In this document: positions 5,409-7,809 of the stretch, in pieces
Layout of the letters: every line of letters begins with the position of its first letter
Position numbering within the stretch: position 1 is the stretch's first letter
Assembly: GCA_905236545.1 (NCBI GenBank)
Contig: CAJOQO010000129.1
Location: forward strand, 1 to 7,809
DNA length: 7,809 nucleotides
From: an uncultured Lachnospiraceae bacterium
GTDB lineage: Bacteria; Bacillota; Clostridia; Lachnospirales; Lachnospiraceae
Reading direction: 5' to 3'
The notes under the pieces: model-generated
Seen by the model: only the letters and a program-made list of their open reading frames with translations
What the model was told of the DNA's origin: nothing
Database searches by the model: none
Made by a program: the position numbers and the translations under genes

Positions 5409-6587
5409 TTATACAACCTCTATTGTAATGTTCTCCAGTGCCCGGTCCAGCGCACCGGCCGCCTCGGCAAGGGTTCTTCCCTTTGTGATAACATGTCCGA
5501 TCCGGTTGGGACCGACGTGGAACTTCTTTACCTGGTCTCCTACCGTGTAATCAAAAACAACCTCATAGATGTTCGGACTGTTCTTCGGATTGCGGTTTGC
5601 AATGGCGATGATCTCTCCGTCCCTGTCGCTCATGAGGAGCTTTGAAGCGTTTGGCACATGCTTCGAAGTCGGGAAGTCCGGCTTCCGGCCAAGCGCCACC
5701 TCTATGATCTTGCGGTAATAATCATACCCGTAATAGATAGAGACGAGTTCCGCAAGACACGTCGCGCCGGACCGTCCGCCGATCTCCAGCACATAAGTCT
5801 TCCCGTCACGCATGATAAAATCGCAGTTGCACGCGCAGTTATTCAGCTTCATCGCATGAAGTGCCTTCCGCGTCATCTCAACACAGTCTGCCAGCTGATC
5901 TCCGCTCAGCTCATACGGGGCAAAATGACCTGCCGGAACTCCCGTGCTCCCGTGGAAGATGTAATCGCCGTGGGGAAGGATGAACTGGACTTCTCCGTCC
6001 ATCACAAATGCCTGTGCGCCGAACTCCCGGCCGGTGATAAACTCCTCAACAATGTAGTAATCCTTCCTCGTGAAGGCCTGCGCATCCCGGATGGCACCCG
6101 AAAGATCCTCCGGCTTATCTACTCTGGTGATCCCCCTGCTTCCGGAAGAATCCACAATTTTGACGATCAGAGGGTATTCCAGGCCTTCGATCTTCTCCCT
6201 GACATCCTCGTTGAAGTAAATGCGGCGGTACTTCGCGGTGCGTACCCCGTTCTCCTCATAGCACTGCTTCATCAGAACCTTGTCGCAGGCAAGCTTTGCG
6301 GATTCGAAGGAGATCCCTGACAGGCCAAGCGCGTCGTTGACCCGTCCGATGGTCATGACAGCGACATCCGTTCCTGCCGTACAGATCCCGTCGATTGCTT
6401 TCTCCCGTGCCGCTTTCAGAACTGCCTCTGAATCTACCGTATTGATATGGAGGACCTCATCCGCGTAGGCAAATCCGGGATAGTTTCCGGGTATGGATAC
6501 CGCGATGGTATGGATCCCCATCTCCTTTGCCGTCCTGATCAGCGGAACCTGATAGGTTCCGGCTCCCATTATCATCAGCTTCTTCAT
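5409..6587 (-). CDS. ATP-grasp ligase, surface-polymer-locus type
   Basis: ATP-grasp enzymes form an acyl-phosphate and join it to an amine, thiol or other nucleophile. Of the 392 residues, the N-terminal Rossmann-like part (1-95) starts MKKLMIMGAGTYQVPLIRTA, as in PurK and carbamoyl-phosphate-synthase-like members. The ATP-grasp fold covers about 100-300. K103 (CDKVLMK) and K143 (LIVKIVDSSGSRG) probably contact ATP, EEF (181-183) fits the adenine/ribose strand, and CDFIMRDGKTYVLEIGGRSG (255-274) holds the metal ligands D256 and E268. The usual E-x-N-x-R motif here reads EIGGR, with glycine replacing the asparagine ligand. The C-terminal region (about 310-392) resembles the lid domain of biotin-carboxylase-like proteins. 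The ATG overlaps the glycosyltransferase stop as ATGA, and AAGGAGG lies 10 bases upstream. The substrate is not identifiable; an amino acid or sugar acid is a guess from context. Confidence 0.85.
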   Translation of the reverse strand: MKKLMIMGAGTYQVPLIRTAKEMGIHTIAVSIPGNYPGFAYADEVLHINTVDSEAVLKAAREKAIDGICTAGTDVAVMTIGRVNDALGLSGISFESAKLACDKVLMKQCYEENGVRTAKYRRIYFNEDVREKIEGLEYPLIVKIVDSSGSRGITRVDKPEDLSGAIRDAQAFTRKDYYIVEEFITGREFGAQAFVMDGEVQFILPHGDYIFHGSTGVPAGHFAPYELSGDQLADCVEMTRKALHAMKLNNCACNCDFIMRDGKTYVLEIGGRSGATCLAELVSIYYGYDYYRKIIEVALGRKPDFPTSKHVPNASKLLMSDRDGEIIAIANRNPKNSPNIYEVVFDYTVGDQVKKFHVGPNRIGHVITKGRTLAEAAGALDRALENITIEVV

Positions 6588-7576
6588 GGCCCAGCTTCCT
6601 CCTTCCTCAGGAACCGTTCTCCATATTCATTTTCCAGATAGGGGGCACCTCCGTGCACATCGATCTGCCGTACCACAAATTGTGGGTTGTTGCACATTCC
6701 CAGGAAGATTCTTCCGATGTATTCGCCGATCAGTCCCATGAACAGCAGGATCAGTCCGGAGAAGAAAAAGATCGATACCATAACGCTTGGCCAGCCGAGC
6801 GCCGTCACGGGCCGTACAATCTTCCGGACGATCACTCCGATGATTCCGATCAGTCCCGCCAGTGAAAACACATAGCCGAGAATCGTCGCCAGGCGCAGGG
6901 GCACGATCGAGAACCCGATGATGTTTGCCCAGAGCTTTACCAGTTTGCTGAAGGTATATCCGCTCTGTCCGACTTCCCTGCGGAAATGCTCTACCGGTAC
7001 GCAGCTGATATTGCGTGTTACTCTCAGAAATACACCCTGAATGTGCGTATATGCGCTTTTATACTGAATCGCGTAGTCACGTACAAATCTGCGGATCACC
7101 CAGTATGAGCTTGTCTTCATGTCCTTTGGCTTTCCGATCAGTACGCGAAGCGACCATTGGTTGAACCTGCTCCCGAGGTTTCGTCCCCCGGAATGCTTTT
7201 TGTTGGGATAATACGCGTATACGATGTCGTATCCTTTGTCGATCTCATCCAACAGCTTTGGCAGCTGGGTCGGGCTTGTCTGTCCGTCGTCGTCCATGGA
7301 GATGATGTAATCTCCGTCTGCGTAGTTGAGTGCTGCCATCTGGGCGTTGTGCTGTCCTGCGTTCCGGGCCAGCTCTACGGCGCGTATGTTTGGATAGTCC
7401 CGGACCAGGTTTCTCAGTTCGCGGACGGTCTTTCCTTCATCCGGGCTGCAGTCGTCTACGAGCACAAATTCTATGTCGCCGCGCTGCATCTGTCTGAACT
7501 GCTCCATTGTTTCTTCGACGACCTTGCGTATGGTCTGCGATGATTTGTAGCAGGGTATTACGATTGTATATAGCAT
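6584..7576 (-). CDS. Membrane family-2 glycosyltransferase, GtrB/ArnC/DPM1-like
   Basis: Such enzymes transfer a sugar from a nucleotide donor to a polyprenyl phosphate on the cytoplasmic face, giving a lipid-linked sugar for later use outside. The 330-residue protein starts MLYTIVIPCYKSSQTI, typical of GT-A family 2. DDCSPD (41-46) binds the nucleotide and DDDG (95-98) is the metal-binding DXD-type motif. After ELARNAGQHNAQMAAL (68-83) and the acceptor region, two membrane helices lie at about 212-242 and 252-280, the GtrB-like layout. The ATG at 7576 lacks a good ribosome site. A 24-codon ORF with its own AGGAAG site begins at 7632 and overlaps this start in another frame (see findings). 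It heads a run of four genes and overlaps the next by ATGA. Undecaprenyl phosphate is the expected acceptor; the donor sugar is unknown. Confidence 0.9.
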   Translation of the reverse strand: MLYTIVIPCYKSSQTIRKVVEETMEQFRQMQRGDIEFVLVDDCSPDEGKTVRELRNLVRDYPNIRAVELARNAGQHNAQMAALNYADGDYIISMDDDGQTSPTQLPKLLDEIDKGYDIVYAYYPNKKHSGGRNLGSRFNQWSLRVLIGKPKDMKTSSYWVIRRFVRDYAIQYKSAYTHIQGVFLRVTRNISCVPVEHFRREVGQSGYTFSKLVKLWANIIGFSIVPLRLATILGYVFSLAGLIGIIGVIVRKIVRPVTALGWPSVMVSIFFFSGLILLFMGLIGEYIGRIFLGMCNNPQFVVRQIDVHGGAPYLENEYGERFLRKEEAGP

Positions 7577-7632
7577 GTTGGTTTTGCCGGACCGCCTGGC
7601 GGCGGTTCTTCCTTGTTTTTTTGCGTTTTCAT
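7558..7632 (-). CDS. Possible 24-codon leader ORF overlapping the glycosyltransferase start
   Basis: The peptide starts MKTQKNKEEPPPGGPAKP and ends CYIQS. Its TAA at 7558-7560 lies 19 bases inside the glycosyltransferase gene. An AGGAAG ribosome-like site (7635-7640) precedes its ATG, whereas the glycosyltransferase ATG has none. The glycosyltransferase lies in the -1 frame relative to this ORF. It could be a coupling leader, the first part of a frameshifted N-terminal extension, the relic of a one-base indel in the A7 run, or chance. I do not recognise the peptide. Confidence 0.35.
   Translation of the reverse strand: MKTQKNKEEPPPGGPAKPTCYIQS
7591..7606 (-). other. GC-rich hairpin in the glycosyltransferase leader
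   Basis: On the mRNA strand ACCGCC, loop GCCA, GGCGGT form a perfect six-pair, nearly all G-C stem. It starts 8 bases after the A AAA AAC heptamer at 7615-7621 and ends 14 bases before the glycosyltransferase ATG. It may affect initiation at that ATG or stimulate frameshifting. No T-run follows on this strand, so it is not a terminator in the gene direction. Confidence 0.45.
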
Positions 7633-7648
7633 ATCTTCCTATGAGTGT

Positions 7649-7654
7649 ATCATA
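7649..7654 (-). promoter_or_regulatory. Possible -10 element upstream of the glycosyltransferase gene
   Basis: The minus strand reads TATGAT, the same hexamer as before pyrH. There is no TGn extension and no good -35 hexamer at 16-18 bases. If used, transcription would start near 7642, leaving only about 10 bases before the leader ORF ATG. It is a weak candidate. Confidence 0.25.
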
Positions 7655-7809
7655 CTTCCGGTTTTTATGTAACTGTATGTTGTGCCGCGCTGCCGGCTGC
7701 GAGTGTGTTGCTGTTACAAGTCACACCCTGACCTCTTTAAGACAGACACAGGGGTTCTGATACAAGCCGTCTCATGGTGCTCAGGGGGCGGCCTGCGGCT
7801 GTTTCATAA
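7655..7809. other. Rightmost non-coding stretch, no gene supported
   Basis: I see no supportable gene here. On the minus strand a frame is open from the right edge for 23 codons to a TAA at 7737-7739 (last residues MRRLVSEPLCLS). It could be the tail of a gene outside the window or chance. On the plus strand, 7703-7726 can fold into an imperfect hairpin (GTGTGTTG against CAA and CACAC with a two-base bulge). No clear terminator or riboswitch was recognised. Confidence 0.4.

Noticed and set aside
7591..7622. Intrinsic terminator on the plus strand (GC hairpin followed by a T-rich run)
   Set aside because: There is no plus-strand gene to terminate, and the T7 run begins about 10 bases after the stem rather than immediately. 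The structure is better considered as part of the minus-strand leader.

Overview
This window carries nine protein-coding genes (one partial), all on the minus strand and therefore read from the right edge towards the left. The order pyrH-frr-uppS-cdsA-dxr is the classic Bacillota (Firmicutes) housekeeping block. The strong AGGAGG-type ribosome sites, the protein sequences and the moderately high G+C content by eye suggest a class Clostridia organism, possibly Lachnospiraceae-like. That placement is an inference, because no rRNA or other diagnostic marker is present.

Right half (about 7640 down to 3313): a short leader region is followed by four tightly packed genes. They are a GtrB/ArnC/DPM1-type membrane glycosyltransferase (7576-6584), an ATP-grasp ligase (6587-5409), a CapK/PaaK-type adenylate-forming enzyme (5366-4077) and an exported YkuD L,D-transpeptidase (4080-3313). 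Two of the three junctions are 4-base ATGA stop/start overlaps, so this looks like one translationally coupled unit. The set fits making and attaching a modified surface glycan or peptide decoration and cross-linking the wall, but the substrate cannot be read from the sequence.

Left half (3300 down to 1): an extended -10 promoter-like sequence precedes pyrH (UMP kinase). It is followed by frr (ribosome recycling factor), uppS (undecaprenyl diphosphate synthase), cdsA (CDP-diacylglycerol synthase) and the first 90 codons of dxr (DXP reductoisomerase), which runs off the left edge. The block feeds nucleotide, phospholipid and isoprenoid/lipid-carrier synthesis. The undecaprenyl carrier made through dxr and uppS is the likely lipid acceptor for the glycosyltransferase to the right, so the halves may be metabolically linked.

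Non-coding structure worth noting: (i) the 101-base frr-uppS gap holds two adjacent hairpins whose loops contain perfectly complementary 7-mers; (ii) the glycosyltransferase leader holds a 24-codon overlapping ORF with an in-frame A AAA AAC heptamer, an 8-base spacer and a GC-rich hairpin, and a -1 shift there would enter the glycosyltransferase frame with no stop; (iii) the 42-base gap before the CapK-like gene holds a hairpin and no clear Shine-Dalgarno. I found no rRNA, tRNA, insertion sequence, CRISPR array or recognised riboswitch. The rightmost 170 bases hold no gene I can support.
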